From contig NZ_CP006369.1 of assembly GCF_001442755.1 (NCBI RefSeq), forward strand, positions 1 to 64,000: a stretch of DNA of 64,000 nt, read 5' to 3'. Of the stretch, positions 27,143 to 36,813 are shown in pieces. The stretch comes from Aureimonas sp. AU20. Its GTDB lineage: Bacteria; Pseudomonadota; Alphaproteobacteria; Rhizobiales; Rhizobiaceae. Under the pieces are notes generated by a model. It was given only the letters and a program-made list of their open reading frames with translations, did no database searches and was not told where the DNA came from. Numbering within the stretch: position 1 is the first letter of the stretch; each line of letters opens with the position of its first letter. Both the position numbers and the translations under genes were made by a program.

Positions 27143-27699
27143 GCGTGACCGGGATGTCGAGCCGAGGAACCTTGTCATAACCTCAAGTTACTTCGACGAG
27201 AGGCAGTCCCGATTCTTGGATCTCGAGAGTAGGACGCAAGTCGCGCATAGACGAGCAGCCATCCGACCGGGAATCCGTTCAGGTGCCCGGTCACGAATCG
27301 ACTCTGCCGTTAAGTCAATTTTCGCGAGTCTGTCGCATCTTCTACGATAAGGACGACAAAGCGTCGCAGCTGCTGCTTTGTCGGACAAGCAAGGGTCGGA
27401 GATCGAGAGCCGCGTTCGCGGCCATCGGCTCGGACGACGGCTTGGTCAGGTTCGGTGCTCGAGGTTCGGCGCGATTCGAAGCGTGGCGGAACCCCCCGCG
27501 TCCGGGCGGGCGCAGCCATTCCACGCATACGGATCGGTCGATCGCCTTCGCCCCCGCAGCAGCGGGGCGTGGCGGGCGTGCGCCCCCGCACGCCGCGCGG
27601 CCGCTCGGCTCGCGCGCCCTGTCCGGTCCCCAGTCCCCTCTGCCGCAGACCCGAACCCCCTTGTCCTCCCTCGTTTCCCTTGGAACGGAAGGTGCCTTG
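27143..27699. other. Intergenic region before a chemoreceptor gene
   Basis: About 560 bp without a gene. It contains a hairpin GACAAAGC...GCTTTGTC (27355-27382) and presumably the chemoreceptor promoter. A frame open to the next gene crosses it but is Arg/Ser/Pro-rich and is not counted as coding. Confidence 0.45.
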
Positions 27700-29733
27700 A
27701 TGCTCAGCATGTCGAATCTTCGAATGAAGGCCAAGATCGTCCTTCTGTTCACGATCATAGCCGCCACGATGATCGCGGCGGTCGCCGTGATCTTCAGCGG
27801 CAAGACCACCTTGTCCAACACGATGCGATGGAACGACCACACGCATGATGTGATGGCCGACGTGGACCAGCTGACGGCTGCGATGGTCGACCGGGAAACC
27901 GGCATGCGCGGCTTCCTCATCACCGGCGCGCCCGCCAATCTGGATCCCTACCGCGCGGGCTCGGCCCGGTTCGCCGACGCTCTGCGCGAAGCGCGCGAGA
28001 TGACGGCCGACAACCCGGCGCAGCAGACCCGCCTGGCGCGGGTCGGCGAGCTCGCCGATCAATGGACGAGCGAGGTGGCCGAGCCGGCGATCGCGCTGAT
28101 GGCCGATCCCGCGACGCGCGAGCGCGCCTGGAACTTCGAGATCACCAATGCCGGCAAGAAGACGATGGACGAGCTGCGCGCGGTGACGGGCGAGATCATC
28201 TCCACTGAGAAGGGACTCTTGGAAATCCGTCAGAAGGACGCCGCTTCGGCCGAGCGGATGATCGAATGGGCGATCGGCGGTGGCCTCTTCGGCATGATCG
28301 CGATGCTCGTGATCTCCGGCATCATGCTGGTGCGCGCCACTTCCGCGCCCTTGCAGCGCGCCGTCGGTCTGGCGCAGGCCATCAGCGCGGGCGATCTCAC
28401 GCAGTCCGTCGAGATCAGGGGGCGCGACGAGATCGCCGACCTTCAGCGCGCCATGAACGCGATGAGCGGGAAGCTTCGCGAGATCATCTCCGACGTCATC
28501 GGCTCGGCCCAGCAGGTCGCCGCCGGTTCGCACCAGTCGGCGAGCACGGCCGAGCAGCTGAGCCAGGGCGCCAGCGAGCAGGCCGCCTCCACCGAGCAGC
28601 TGGGGCAGGGAACGGTCGAGCAGGCCGCCTCGGCCCAGCTTCTGAGCCGCGGCATTTCCGAACAGGCCGCCTCCACCGAGCGGCTCAGCCAGGGCGCCAC
28701 GGAACAGGCCGCCGCCACCGAGCAGGCCTCGGCCGCGATGGAGGAAATGTCGGCCAACATTCGCCAGACCGCCGAGAACGCCACGACCACGGAAAAGATC
28801 GCCGCGCAGGCCTCGGTGAACGCCGAGAAGAGCGGCAAGGCGGTCGCCAATTCCGTGGAGGCGATGCGCACCATCGCCGGCAAGATCCGCATCGTCCAGG
28901 AAATCGCCCGCCAGACCGATCTTCTGGCCCTCAACGCAGCCATCGAGGCCGCCCGCGCCGGCCAGCACGGCAAGGGTTTCGCGGTGGTGGCCTCGGAAGT
29001 GCGCAAGCTCGCCGAGCGCTCGCAGCAGGCGGCGGCCGAGATCAGCGACCTGTCGACCTCGACGCTCTCGATCTCCGAGGAAGCGGGGCGGATGCTCGAG
29101 CAGCTCGTGCCCGACATCCAGCGCACCTCGGAACTGGTGGGCGAGATTTCGGCGGCCTGCCGCGAGCAGAACACCGGCGCCGAGCAGATCAACCAGGCGA
29201 TCCAGCAGCTCGACAAGGTGACGCAGCAGACCAGCGAGGCCGTGCAGCAACTGGACGAGGTGGCGCAGCAGAACGCCAAGGCCGTGCAGCAGCTCGACGA
29301 GATCGCCCAGCAGAACGCCGCCGCCGTTCACCAGCTCGACCAGATCACCCAGCAGAACGCCTCGGCCTCCAACGAGATGTCCGCGACCGCCGAGCAGCTC
29401 TCGGCCGAGGCCTCGCGCCTGACCGATCGCGTCGCCTTCTTCCGTCTCGGCGCGGAAACCGAAGCGACGCACCGGCCGGCAGCGCCCGCGCGCTCCGACG
29501 TGCGCGCGCTTCAGGCGGAGGTGGATCGCTTCGCCACGAGCCGCCCGCCCGTCGTGAAGCCGCTCGCCGCCAAGCCCCTGGCCGTGAAGTTGCCCGTCGC
29601 CAAGCCGGCGGCCGCCGCGTCGGCCGCCCCAGCGCCCCGCGCGCTCCCCGCCAAGCGCATCGCCCGGGGCGGCATCGCCCTCGACCTCGGACCGGAGGAA
29701 GGCGAGACGGCCTTCGAGAAGATGAGCTCGTAA
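27700..29733 (+). CDS. Methyl-accepting chemotaxis protein, CHASE3 sensor, lengthened signalling hairpin
   Basis: A 677-residue transmembrane chemoreceptor. TM1 is about 11-31, a CHASE3-like periplasmic domain 35-185 ([13 protein letters not shown]), TM2 191-212, HAMP 213-265, then the coiled-coil hairpin. The tip motif is [21 protein letters not shown] (401-421, shown here in part). Both hairpin arms carry four 14-residue units: residues 285-340 and 502-557. The other receptor in this window has one unit per arm. A Pro/Ala/Lys linker (585-640) precedes a tail ending FEKMSS. The ATG at 27700 follows GGAAGG. No cheA or cheW is nearby. Confidence 0.92.
   Translation: MLSMSNLRMKAKIVLLFTIIAATMIAAVAVIFSGKTTLSNTMRWNDHTHDVMADVDQLTAAMVDRETGMRGFLITGAPANLDPYRAGSARFADALREAREMTADNPAQQTRLARVGELADQWTSEVAEPAIALMADPATRERAWNFEITNAGKKTMDELRAVTGEIISTEKGLLEIRQKDAASAERMIEWAIGGGLFGMIAMLVISGIMLVRATSAPLQRAVGLAQAISAGDLTQSVEIRGRDEIADLQRAMNAMSGKLREIISDVIGSAQQVAAGSHQSASTAEQLSQGASEQAASTEQLGQGTVEQAASAQLLSRGISEQAASTERLSQGATEQAAATEQASAAMEEMSANIRQTAENATTTEKIAAQASVNAEKSGKAVANSVEAMRTIAGKIRIVQEIARQTDLLALNAAIEAARAGQHGKGFAVVASEVRKLAERSQQAAAEISDLSTSTLSISEEAGRMLEQLVPDIQRTSELVGEISAACREQNTGAEQINQAIQQLDKVTQQTSEAVQQLDEVAQQNAKAVQQLDEIAQQNAAAVHQLDQITQQNASASNEMSATAEQLSAEASRLTDRVAFFRLGAETEATHRPAAPARSDVRALQAEVDRFATSRPPVVKPLAAKPLAVKLPVAKPAAAASAAPAPRALPAKRIARGGIALDLGPEEGETAFEKMSS
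28552..28719 (+). repeat. Four 42-bp coding repeats, descending arm of the chemoreceptor hairpin
   Basis: Four in-frame units encode [42 protein letters not shown] and [15 protein letters not shown] usual receptor has one. They lie 80 residues before the hairpin tip. Confidence 0.85.
29203..29370 (+). repeat. Four 42-bp coding repeats, ascending arm of the chemoreceptor hairpin
   Basis: Four in-frame units encode [42 protein letters not shown] and [14 protein letters not shown]. They start about 81 residues after the tip and so face the first repeat block in the antiparallel coiled coil. Confidence 0.85.
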
Positions 29734-29762
29734 CGCCGAGGGAAGACCCGGCCTAAGACACG

Positions 29763-29804
29763 AAACCCCGCCTTACGGCCGCGTGCCGCAAGGCGGGGTT
29801 TTTT
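29763..29804 (+). terminator. Rho-independent terminator after the chemoreceptor
   Basis: AAACCCCGCCTT, a 14-base loop, AAGGCGGGGTTT and further T residues. It lies 30 bp after the chemoreceptor stop and may also serve the converging gene at 29898. Confidence 0.85.
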
Positions 29805-29897
29805 GTTGCCACGCCGACGCCAACGGCTTCGGCGCAAGGGGAAAGGCGAGGTCTTAAGGTTCGCCCGTCTTCGCCCGCTCGAAGCGGGGCGCCCGCC

Positions 29898-31409
29898 TTA
29901 CCAGCCGAGCTTCACGGTCTCGGGCAGGGTCAGGCGGTAGGCCAGGACCATGCTGTCATTGTCGAGTCCGGCATCGTAGCTCTTGCCCTGCATCACGCCC
30001 TTGGTGGTGAGGAAGTCGTTGTCGTTGCCGACGAAGAGGAAGACGTCGTTGGGGGCGTTCGGGTCGCGCGCCGGGGCCAGGGCCAGCGCCTCCCACTTTT
30101 CCGACAGGGTCTTGGCGTCGGCCTTTTCGTTGTCGATGTTGAGCCCGACGCGTGCCAGCTGCACGGGGTTCAGCATGTTGACGAGAACGGCGGATTTCAC
30201 CGGCGTGATGGCGGGGTCGAGCACGTTGCGCTCGCCAACCTTGGGGGCGATCGGTTTGGTGGTCGTCTCAAAGTCGGTGCCCGCCAGATTGGTGGCGCCG
30301 GCGGTGTCCACCACCAGGATCTGCTTGACCATTTCGGGGTTCTTGCAGCCGCAGCCCCAGCCGTTGCCGTCGCGCGTCAGAAGCAGGAACTGGTGGTCGC
30401 TGAGCGCGGCCATCTCGCTCAGCGCGGCGGTCGCGTCGATCTCGCCATTGCCCTTCTTGGAATAGACCGGCAACTCCAGGGCGTAGACGGCCTTGGGCGC
30501 CTTGGGCAGCGCGTCGGCCGAGATGTCGTAGACATAGACGCGGGTCGTGGCGCGGTTGGCCTGGTTCTTGGAGGCCGAGGAATCCTGCACCGCGCCACTC
30601 TGCAGCACGGCGAACAGCGTCTTGCCGTCCGGCGAGATCGACAGGGCTTCCAGCCCCTGGTTGTTGCGACGGCCCGTGTCCGGGGCCTTCAGAGAATTGT
30701 CGTCGATCCGTCCGTCGGTCATCGGCACGATGGCGGGGCTGGGGTCGATGATGCCTTCCAGGCGGCCGTCGGCGGCGAAGAGATAGATGTCGGCGGCATA
30801 TTCGTCGCTGACATAGATGCGCCCGTCGGCCCGGCGCGCCACGCCTTCGGCGTCGAGCGACAGGCGGCCGGCGCCGAGCGCTCCCTCGGCCGGCGAGGGC
30901 AGGACATGGCCGTTCTCGGTCATCGTGTGGCTGGCGGGGTCCGCGCCCGTGGTCGGCTTGCCGTCGAAGCCGGTGAGCGGCGTGCCGGTGCCCGTGGGCG
31001 TCACGCTCAGCGTGCCGGCCTTGCCGTCGAGCTTCAGCGACAGGTCGAAATCCACCAGCCGGCCCTGGTAGTCGGAGAAGAAGCCCTTGTCCGGCTCGTT
31101 GTAGCCGCGATCGGGCAGGGTGCGCAGGCGCGCGGTGTAGCCCTCCGCCGTCTTCTGCCAGCTGCCCGGCTCGATCAGCATGGCCGAGAAGGAGCCGAGC
31201 GTGTCGCCGAGGAAGTCGAGATTGGCGGCGGGCACGCGCGCCGCCGCGACGAGCCCGTGATTGACGAAGGTTTCGCCGTTCAGCACGGCCGTTTCCTCGC
31301 CCGGCGCCTCCGACACGGAAGCCTTGGGATAGGCGACCGGCTCGGCCCGCGCCGCACCGGCAAAGGCGGCGGCGGCGAGGAACAGCGCGGTGAGACGGCG
31401 AATGCGCAT
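29898..31409 (-). CDS. Secreted esterase-like protein of the phytase family (PF13449-type)
   Basis: A 503-residue exported protein with a signal peptide (MRIRRLTALFLAAAAFAGAARA). It shows the beta-propeller-type blocks of the 'esterase-like activity of phytase' family: TLGSFSAMLIEPGSW, RLVDFDLSLKL, DAEGVARRADGRIYVSDEY, NQGLEALSISPDGKTLFAVLQS and a C-terminal EKWEALALAP with FLFVGNDNDF. It likely acts in the periplasm or outside on phosphate or ester substrates. The ATG at 31409 follows GGAGGTTTCCC, a strong ribosome binding site. Confidence 0.85.
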   Translation of the reverse strand: MRIRRLTALFLAAAAFAGAARAEPVAYPKASVSEAPGEETAVLNGETFVNHGLVAAARVPAANLDFLGDTLGSFSAMLIEPGSWQKTAEGYTARLRTLPDRGYNEPDKGFFSDYQGRLVDFDLSLKLDGKAGTLSVTPTGTGTPLTGFDGKPTTGADPASHTMTENGHVLPSPAEGALGAGRLSLDAEGVARRADGRIYVSDEYAADIYLFAADGRLEGIIDPSPAIVPMTDGRIDDNSLKAPDTGRRNNQGLEALSISPDGKTLFAVLQSGAVQDSSASKNQANRATTRVYVYDISADALPKAPKAVYALELPVYSKKGNGEIDATAALSEMAALSDHQFLLLTRDGNGWGCGCKNPEMVKQILVVDTAGATNLAGTDFETTTKPIAPKVGERNVLDPAITPVKSAVLVNMLNPVQLARVGLNIDNEKADAKTLSEKWEALALAPARDPNAPNDVFLFVGNDNDFLTTKGVMQGKSYDAGLDNDSMVLAYRLTLPETVKLGW

Positions 31410-31964
31410 GGGAAACCTCCGAAAGCGGCAAGGGGCAGGCCTGCGCGCGTGATAGGACGCGATCCGTGACGATTGCATGACGCCGCGTCCCGCTTTTCGG
31501 TTTCTTAAACTGTCCTCGGAAACGGGCTGTTTTGCTTTGGCGGCTCCGTTCGACGGCGTAGCGTATTCGCTTGTTTTGGAAATGCTCCCGCCGTTCATCT
31601 CTCAGGGAGGGTGCCTCGCCAGGGGCGGCGGGACGAGGAACGCGGGGAAATGCGTCCGCTGACCGGCAGGCCAGAAAGGCCGACCACAGACTCGCCAATG
31701 TTCGGCCCGCCACAAGGCGGGTGAAGCGCCAAGCTGCTGAACGGACGGCTTAAACGGTAGAAAAACGGTCCCTTATCACCTGAGCCATGCGCGGAAGTGG
31801 GTTAACAAAGAGTTTATCCAATAGAGCCATTCGCTGACTGCATGTCTCCCTTGCCGCTTTTGCGCTGCACAACGGAAGGGGAAGCCGGTACATACGGGAC
31901 ATCGAACACGCAGGACCCCGCCGGCCACCACCGATGAGAGGCCGGACCGGAAAGATCAGAGACC
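31410..31964. other. Intergenic region with divergent promoters
   Basis: About 555 bp holding promoters for the exported esterase-like gene (left) and the DUF1127 gene (right). The stretch around 31780-31830 is AT-richer (GTTAACAAAGAGTTTATCC). No gene is supported. Confidence 0.45.
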
Positions 31965-32105
31965 ATGACCCTCGCTCGCCTCTTCGAAGACAAGACCCAG
32001 TTTCGCCCCAATGCGCGCGAGCTGAACCGCATGACGGCCCGTGAGCTGTCCGACATCGGGATGTCCCGCTTCGACATGCCGACCGCCCGCCGCACGGCGC
32101 GCTAA
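31965..32105 (+). CDS. DUF1127-type Arg-rich microprotein
   Basis: A 46-residue basic protein. The C-terminal half, ELNRMTARELSDIGMSRFDM, matches the DUF1127 signature (ELxxMxDRELxDIGLxRxDI). Small DUF1127 proteins of alphaproteobacteria act in RNA turnover, phosphate or stress physiology. ATG 31965 lies after GGAAAGATCAGAG. Two GGTCCTCCCCC-type repeats follow, then a strong terminator at 32191, so the gene is a compact monocistronic unit. Confidence 0.82.
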   Translation: MTLARLFEDKTQFRPNARELNRMTARELSDIGMSRFDMPTARRTAR

Positions 32106-32190
32106 CAGTTTTTCCCTTTCGCTCCGACCGGTCCTCCCCCGGTCGCGGCGTTCGAGCCGACCGGTTCCTCCCACCGCCGGCTCACCCTTG

Positions 32191-32227
32191 ACGCCCTTGC
32201 CGGTCCTCCCCCGGCAAGGGCGTTTTT
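32191..32227 (+). terminator. Rho-independent terminator after the DUF1127 gene
   Basis: ACGCCCTTGCCGG, short loop, CCGGCAAGGGCGT, then TTTTT. The stem is long and GC-rich. It also stands at the 3' side of the converging kinase gene. Confidence 0.88.
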
Positions 32228-32278
32228 CGTTTGGGAACGGCCCGTCCGCTGCGCGCGGGCCTGTCGGCCTCGCCGCCG

Positions 32279-34960
32279 TCAGCTGTTGATGAGATCCTTG
32301 ATCCGCCGGGCGAGAACGGTGAGATCGAAAGGCTTGGTCACGACCTGCATGCCGCTTTCGAGATGGCCGTGGCTGAGAACGGCGGTCTCGGCATAGCCCG
32401 TCACGAACAGGACCTTCAGCCCCGGGCGCAGGGCGCGCGCGGCGTCCGCCACCTGCCGCCCGTTCATGCCCTTGGGCAGGCCGACATCGGTGACGAGAAG
32501 ATCGACGCCGATACCCGAGCGCAGGATCTCCAGCCCTTCCGGCCCGTCGGCGGCCTCGATCGCGCTGTAGCCGAGGTCTTCCAGCACATCCACCACGAGC
32601 ATGCGCACCAGCGGCTCGTCGTCGATCACCAGCACGGTTTCACCCGCGCCCGTTCGCGGGCTCGCCGGTTCCGGTTCGGGCACCCGCGCATCCGCCTCGG
32701 CCACGGCGTGGCGGGGCAGGAAGATCGTCACCGACGTGCCTTCGCCGACCTGCGAATGAAGGCGCACCTCGCCGCCCGACTGCTTGGCGAAGCCGTAGAT
32801 CATGGACAGGCCGAGCCCCGTGCCAAGGCCTATCGGCTTGGTGGTGAAGAAGGGCTCGAAGACGCGCTCCATGATCTCGGGCGCCATGCCGACGCCGTTG
32901 TCCGACACGGTGAGCGAGGCGTAGTCGCCCGGCGGCATGTCGCGCACCAAGGCCGCGCGCTCGGCAATCGTGCGGTTGGCGGTCTCCAGCACGAGGCGTC
33001 CGCCATGGGGCATGGCGTCCCGCGCGTTGATGCAGAGGTTGAGAAGCGCGTTCTCCAACTGGTTCGGGTCCACCAGAACCGGCCAGAGCCCCGCCGTACC
33101 ATGCACCTCCACCGCGATGGCGGGGCCGACCGTCCGGCGCACCATCTCCTCCATGCCGGCGACGATGCGGTCGACATCCGAGGGCTTGGGCTCCAGCGTC
33201 TGGCGCCGCGAGAAGGCGAGCAGGCGATGGGTCAGCGCCGCCGCGCGCTTGGCCGCCCCTTGCGCGGCGGTCATGTAGCGGTCGATCTCGCCGAACCGCC
33301 CCTGTGCGATGCGCGTCTGCATCATGTCGAGCGAGCCGCAAATGCCGGCGAGCAGATTGTTGAAATCGTGGGCCAAGCCGCCGGTGAGCTGCCCCACGGC
33401 TTCCATCTTCTGGCTCTGGCGCAGTGCCTCCTCGGAGAGCATGAGCTCGGCGGTCTTGTCGGCGACGCGCTGCTCCAGCGTTTCGGTGAGATTGCGGAGC
33501 ATTTCGGTGACGCGCTCGCGCTCGGCCTCGATGGCGCGGCGCTCCTCGATGTCGATCAGGACGCCGGGAAAGTTCAGCGGCGTGCCGTCCGGCCCATGCT
33601 CGACCCGGCCGTTCGCCTCCAGCCAGTAGTAGTTCCCGTCGGCGCGGCGCGTTCGGTACTGGTGCGCATAGGCGCCGCCGCGCGCCACGGCCTCACCGAT
33701 CGCGGCGGCAAGCGCTTCCTGATCGTCGGGGTGGACGGTGCTCACGACCTGCGCGAGGCTCAAGCCTTCCCGGCCGAGCGCGGGGTCGAGGCCGAAGGCT
33801 TTGGCGAAGGCTTCGTCCACAGTGAAGCGGTCGCTCGGCAGGTCCCAGAGCCAAGTGCCGATGATGGCGCCCGCCGACAGCGCCAGTTGCACGCGCTGCA
33901 CGTTCTCGCGCGACAGCGCCTCGCTATCACGTAGCGCCTGCGCGGCGCTCGCGCGCTCCACGGCGATGCGAAGGCGCATGGCGAACTCGCGGATGAGGTC
34001 GAGATCCTCCTCCGGCCAAGCCCGAGCGTGGACGTCGTTGACATAGAGAAGGGCGACCAGCCGCCCCTGCTCGACCAGCGGCACGTTCACGAAGGCCTGC
34101 ACGCTCAGCGCCTTCAGCTGGTCCGCCGCATCGGCGGTGCGCGGATCGAGGCGCGCGTCGGGAATGACGTTGGTCTCGCCGCGCTTCAGGTCCTCCACAT
34201 AGCTGCCGTAGCTGCGCAGGTGGATGTCGGGCGCCAGCCCCTCGATGCCCGGCGCGTTCCATTCCCGCCGCACGCGCAGGACCTCGCTTTCGGGATCGAT
34301 CGTGTCGTAGCCGACCCGGCTGACGCCGAGCGCGCGGCCGAGGATCGCATTGGCCCCGGCGGCCAGCTCGTCCGCGTTCTCGACATCGCGAAACACGTTG
34401 CCGAGCGCGATCAGCGCGTCGCGCCGGATGCCGATCCGCGCCTGGTCGGTGACTTCGGTGGCGAGCAGGAGCACGCCGGCAAAACCGCCATCCTCCCCCT
34501 GCACGGGCGAGAAACTGTAGGTCCAGGCGGTCAGCTCGTCGCGATCGTGGCGACGCATCGTCATGGCGAGGTTCTCGATGGCGAAGCCCGCGCCGGTGCG
34601 CAGCACCTCGGCGACCTGCGGCCCCAGAACCGGCGCGATGTCGGTCAGCACCTCCGGCATGGGGCGGCCGAAGGCCAGCGGATGCCGGTCGCCGAGCGCC
34701 GCGCCATAGGCGTCGTTGTAGAGGAGCCACTGCTCCGGCCCCCAGTAGAGCGCGGCGATGCCCTTGGCGTTCAGGACCAGCGAAAGCGAGGAGCGCAGCG
34801 ACTGCGGCCAGCTCTCGTAGGCGCCGAGCGCGCTGGCGGACCAGTCGGTCTCGCGAACCCGCCGGCCCATCTCGCCGCCGCCGATCATCGGCATCATGCC
34901 GTACCGCACGGCTTCGATGGCGGGCGCGGCGTCCAACGTGGCATCGGCAGTCTTGGTCAT
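32279..34960 (-). CDS. Hybrid sensor histidine kinase, PAS-GAF-PAS-HisKA-HATPase-REC
   Basis: An 893-residue soluble kinase with no membrane segment. A PAS-like domain at 30-180 ([20 protein letters not shown]) is followed by a GAF domain at 185-340 and a PAS/PAC domain at 365-490 ([20 protein letters not shown]). The HisKA phospho-site is [20 protein letters not shown], the ATPase has [11 protein letters not shown] and [12 protein letters not shown], and the receiver (about 775-893) has DDEP, the acceptor aspartate in LLVTDVGLP and VTKPF. No separate response regulator lies adjacent, so phosphorelay output is elsewhere. ATG 34960 is chosen; the frame upstream is not protein-like. Confidence 0.92.
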   Translation of the reverse strand: MTKTADATLDAAPAIEAVRYGMMPMIGGGEMGRRVRETDWSASALGAYESWPQSLRSSLSLVLNAKGIAALYWGPEQWLLYNDAYGAALGDRHPLAFGRPMPEVLTDIAPVLGPQVAEVLRTGAGFAIENLAMTMRRHDRDELTAWTYSFSPVQGEDGGFAGVLLLATEVTDQARIGIRRDALIALGNVFRDVENADELAAGANAILGRALGVSRVGYDTIDPESEVLRVRREWNAPGIEGLAPDIHLRSYGSYVEDLKRGETNVIPDARLDPRTADAADQLKALSVQAFVNVPLVEQGRLVALLYVNDVHARAWPEEDLDLIREFAMRLRIAVERASAAQALRDSEALSRENVQRVQLALSAGAIIGTWLWDLPSDRFTVDEAFAKAFGLDPALGREGLSLAQVVSTVHPDDQEALAAAIGEAVARGGAYAHQYRTRRADGNYYWLEANGRVEHGPDGTPLNFPGVLIDIEERRAIEAERERVTEMLRNLTETLEQRVADKTAELMLSEEALRQSQKMEAVGQLTGGLAHDFNNLLAGICGSLDMMQTRIAQGRFGEIDRYMTAAQGAAKRAAALTHRLLAFSRRQTLEPKPSDVDRIVAGMEEMVRRTVGPAIAVEVHGTAGLWPVLVDPNQLENALLNLCINARDAMPHGGRLVLETANRTIAERAALVRDMPPGDYASLTVSDNGVGMAPEIMERVFEPFFTTKPIGLGTGLGLSMIYGFAKQSGGEVRLHSQVGEGTSVTIFLPRHAVAEADARVPEPEPASPRTGAGETVLVIDDEPLVRMLVVDVLEDLGYSAIEAADGPEGLEILRSGIGVDLLVTDVGLPKGMNGRQVADAARALRPGLKVLFVTGYAETAVLSHGHLESGMQVVTKPFDLTVLARRIKDLINS

Positions 34961-35143
34961 CGGCCGATACCTGACGAGTTGGAGCCCTGTCGCGCCGCTC
35001 GGGAGACCGGGGCGGGCGCTTCGCGCCATGCCCTTGCGAACGTGCTCCCGATCTGCATAGCGCGCAAGGCTTTCGCAAGCCAATGATTTGAGCGAGTCCC
35101 GTTCGCCGTGGTGTGGAGTGCCGTTGGGGGCCGTGCCGTGCCG

Positions 35144-36460
35144 CTAGCGCTCCGTCGCCGGCCCCTGCAGCCCGGGCGGCGGGGTGGCTTGGCCGGTGTC
35201 GGGGTCCCGGCCGTGCGTGCGGTCGAGCCGGCGCATGATGGGCGTGACCGTCAGCCCGTGCATGAGGATCGAGACGAGGATCACCAGACCGACGATGGCC
35301 CAAAGCCGTTCGCCGTCCTGCACCCCCTCGATATGGTTGAGCCCATAGGCGAGATAGTAGATCGAGCCGACGCCGCGAATGCCGAAAAAAGCGAGCGTCA
35401 GCCGCTCGCGCCCGTCGGCGGGGTGGCCGAGAAGGCCGAGGAGGCCGGTGAGCGGACGGATCACGAGGAGGATGGCGAGAACCGCCGCGACATCGACCCA
35501 GCGCAGCGGCGCCAGAAGGCCGCTGACCAGCGCGCCGCCGAACAGGATGAGCAGGACCATCATGGCGATGCGCTCGATCTGCTCGGTCAGCGCGTGCATG
35601 TCCCGCTGGAAGTCGTGGTCGCGATGGGCGTGGCGGAAGGTGAGGGCGGTGACGAACACGGCGAGAAAGCCGTAGCAATGGATCAGTTCGGTGACGCCAT
35701 AGGAAACGAAGGTCGCCGACAGGGCAATCAGCCCGTCGCCGGTCTTGGCGAGCTTGGTCTTGGCGGGAACGTGGAAGGTGAGCCAGCCGAAGAGCTTCCC
35801 GATCGCGTAGCCGCCGGCGACGCCCGCCCCGATTTCCCAGACGACGTTCAAACTCAGCCAATGCGCGAACCAGGGCTCGCCCGTCGTGCTCGCCGCCGCC
35901 AGCGCGATGGCAAGATGCACGAAGGGAAAGGCGAAACCGTCGTTCAGGCCGGCTTCCGAGGTGAGGCCGAAGCGGACCTCGTCCTCCTCGCCGGATTTGG
36001 GCGGGCCGACCTGCACGTCGGCGGCCAGAACCGGGTCGGTCGGCGCGAGCGCGGCGCCCAGAAGGAGCGCCAGGGTCCAGGAGAGGCCGATCCACCAGCC
36101 GGCGAGCATCGTGATCGCGGCGATGCCAAGCGGCATGGTGATGCCGATCAGCCGCCAGGCGACCGACCAGCGCCGAAAGCCGAAGACGCGATCGATCTTC
36201 AGGCCCGCGCCCATCAGGGCGATGATGACGACGAATTCCGAGAAGCGCTCCACCAGCTCGGGGTGGTGGAGCGGCAGCGGGCGCAGCGTCACCTGCGGCA
36301 GGGAGAAGATCAGCGCCCCGAGCCCGATGCAGACGATCGGCAGAGAGAGCGGCAGGCGCCGCAGCGCCAGCGGCAGCCACGCCACGAGCGCGATCAGGAC
36401 GCCGGCCCCGGTGAGGACGAGAATGTAGGGATCGGGCGACCAGCTGAAAGGAAGGCTCAT
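35144..36460 (-). CDS. Na+/H+ antiporter, CPA1 family
   Basis: A 438-residue inner-membrane exchanger with about 12 hydrophobic segments. Family residues are visible in LGAALAPTDPVLAADVQVGPP (first functional helix, given here in part) and SEAGLNDGFAFPFVHLAIA (the ND pair needed for transport), plus FFGIRGVGSIYYLAYG near the end. It probably exports Na+ or K+ for protons in pH or salt homeostasis. The start ATG 36460 is preceded by GAGGGGG. It is a single gene. Confidence 0.9.
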   Translation of the reverse strand: MSLPFSWSPDPYILVLTGAGVLIALVAWLPLALRRLPLSLPIVCIGLGALIFSLPQVTLRPLPLHHPELVERFSEFVVIIALMGAGLKIDRVFGFRRWSVAWRLIGITMPLGIAAITMLAGWWIGLSWTLALLLGAALAPTDPVLAADVQVGPPKSGEEDEVRFGLTSEAGLNDGFAFPFVHLAIALAAASTTGEPWFAHWLSLNVVWEIGAGVAGGYAIGKLFGWLTFHVPAKTKLAKTGDGLIALSATFVSYGVTELIHCYGFLAVFVTALTFRHAHRDHDFQRDMHALTEQIERIAMMVLLILFGGALVSGLLAPLRWVDVAAVLAILLVIRPLTGLLGLLGHPADGRERLTLAFFGIRGVGSIYYLAYGLNHIEGVQDGERLWAIVGLVILVSILMHGLTVTPIMRRLDRTHGRDPDTGQATPPPGLQGPATER

Positions 36461-36813
36461 TCCCCCTCAACGGCGCGGAGTCGCGAAGGCTCCGGCAGTC
36501 GATGGCGCGGCGGCGCGGTCCGACGCTCGACGCCGCTTGCGCTCGGTCGAGGGAGAGGGCGCGCCTTTGGCTATTCGCGGTTTTTCCAGAGATTGTCTTC
36601 CGATCCGGCCGCTCCGCCGCGCTTGTCACGTCACCCGATGGCGGGGCATGGGGCGCGCGGAGCGTTGCCCATCCTCGCCGCTGCGCCCTCGCATCCCGCA
36701 AGTTCGCCGCTTCGCGGCCGTCGAAACATTCCTCGGCGGCTCTCCGCCGCCGCGCTTGTCGAAAAGCCTCTCCGATCTTTCGATCGATCCGGTCCGCCTG
36801 AAACGCGAGCGCG
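36461..36813. other. Intergenic region with dispersed repeats
   Basis: A 353-bp spacer. It contains two copies of CCGCCGCGCTTGTC (36613-36626 and 36747-36760). The segment 36663-36695 nearly matches 21149-21182. No gene is supported. Confidence 0.5.
36663..36695. repeat. Dispersed intergenic repeat, copy 2
   Basis: CGTTGCCCATCCTCGCCG followed by CTGCGCCCTCGCATC differs at about three positions from the copy at 21149-21182. It sits in the spacer between the antiporter and chemoreceptor genes. Confidence 0.45.
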
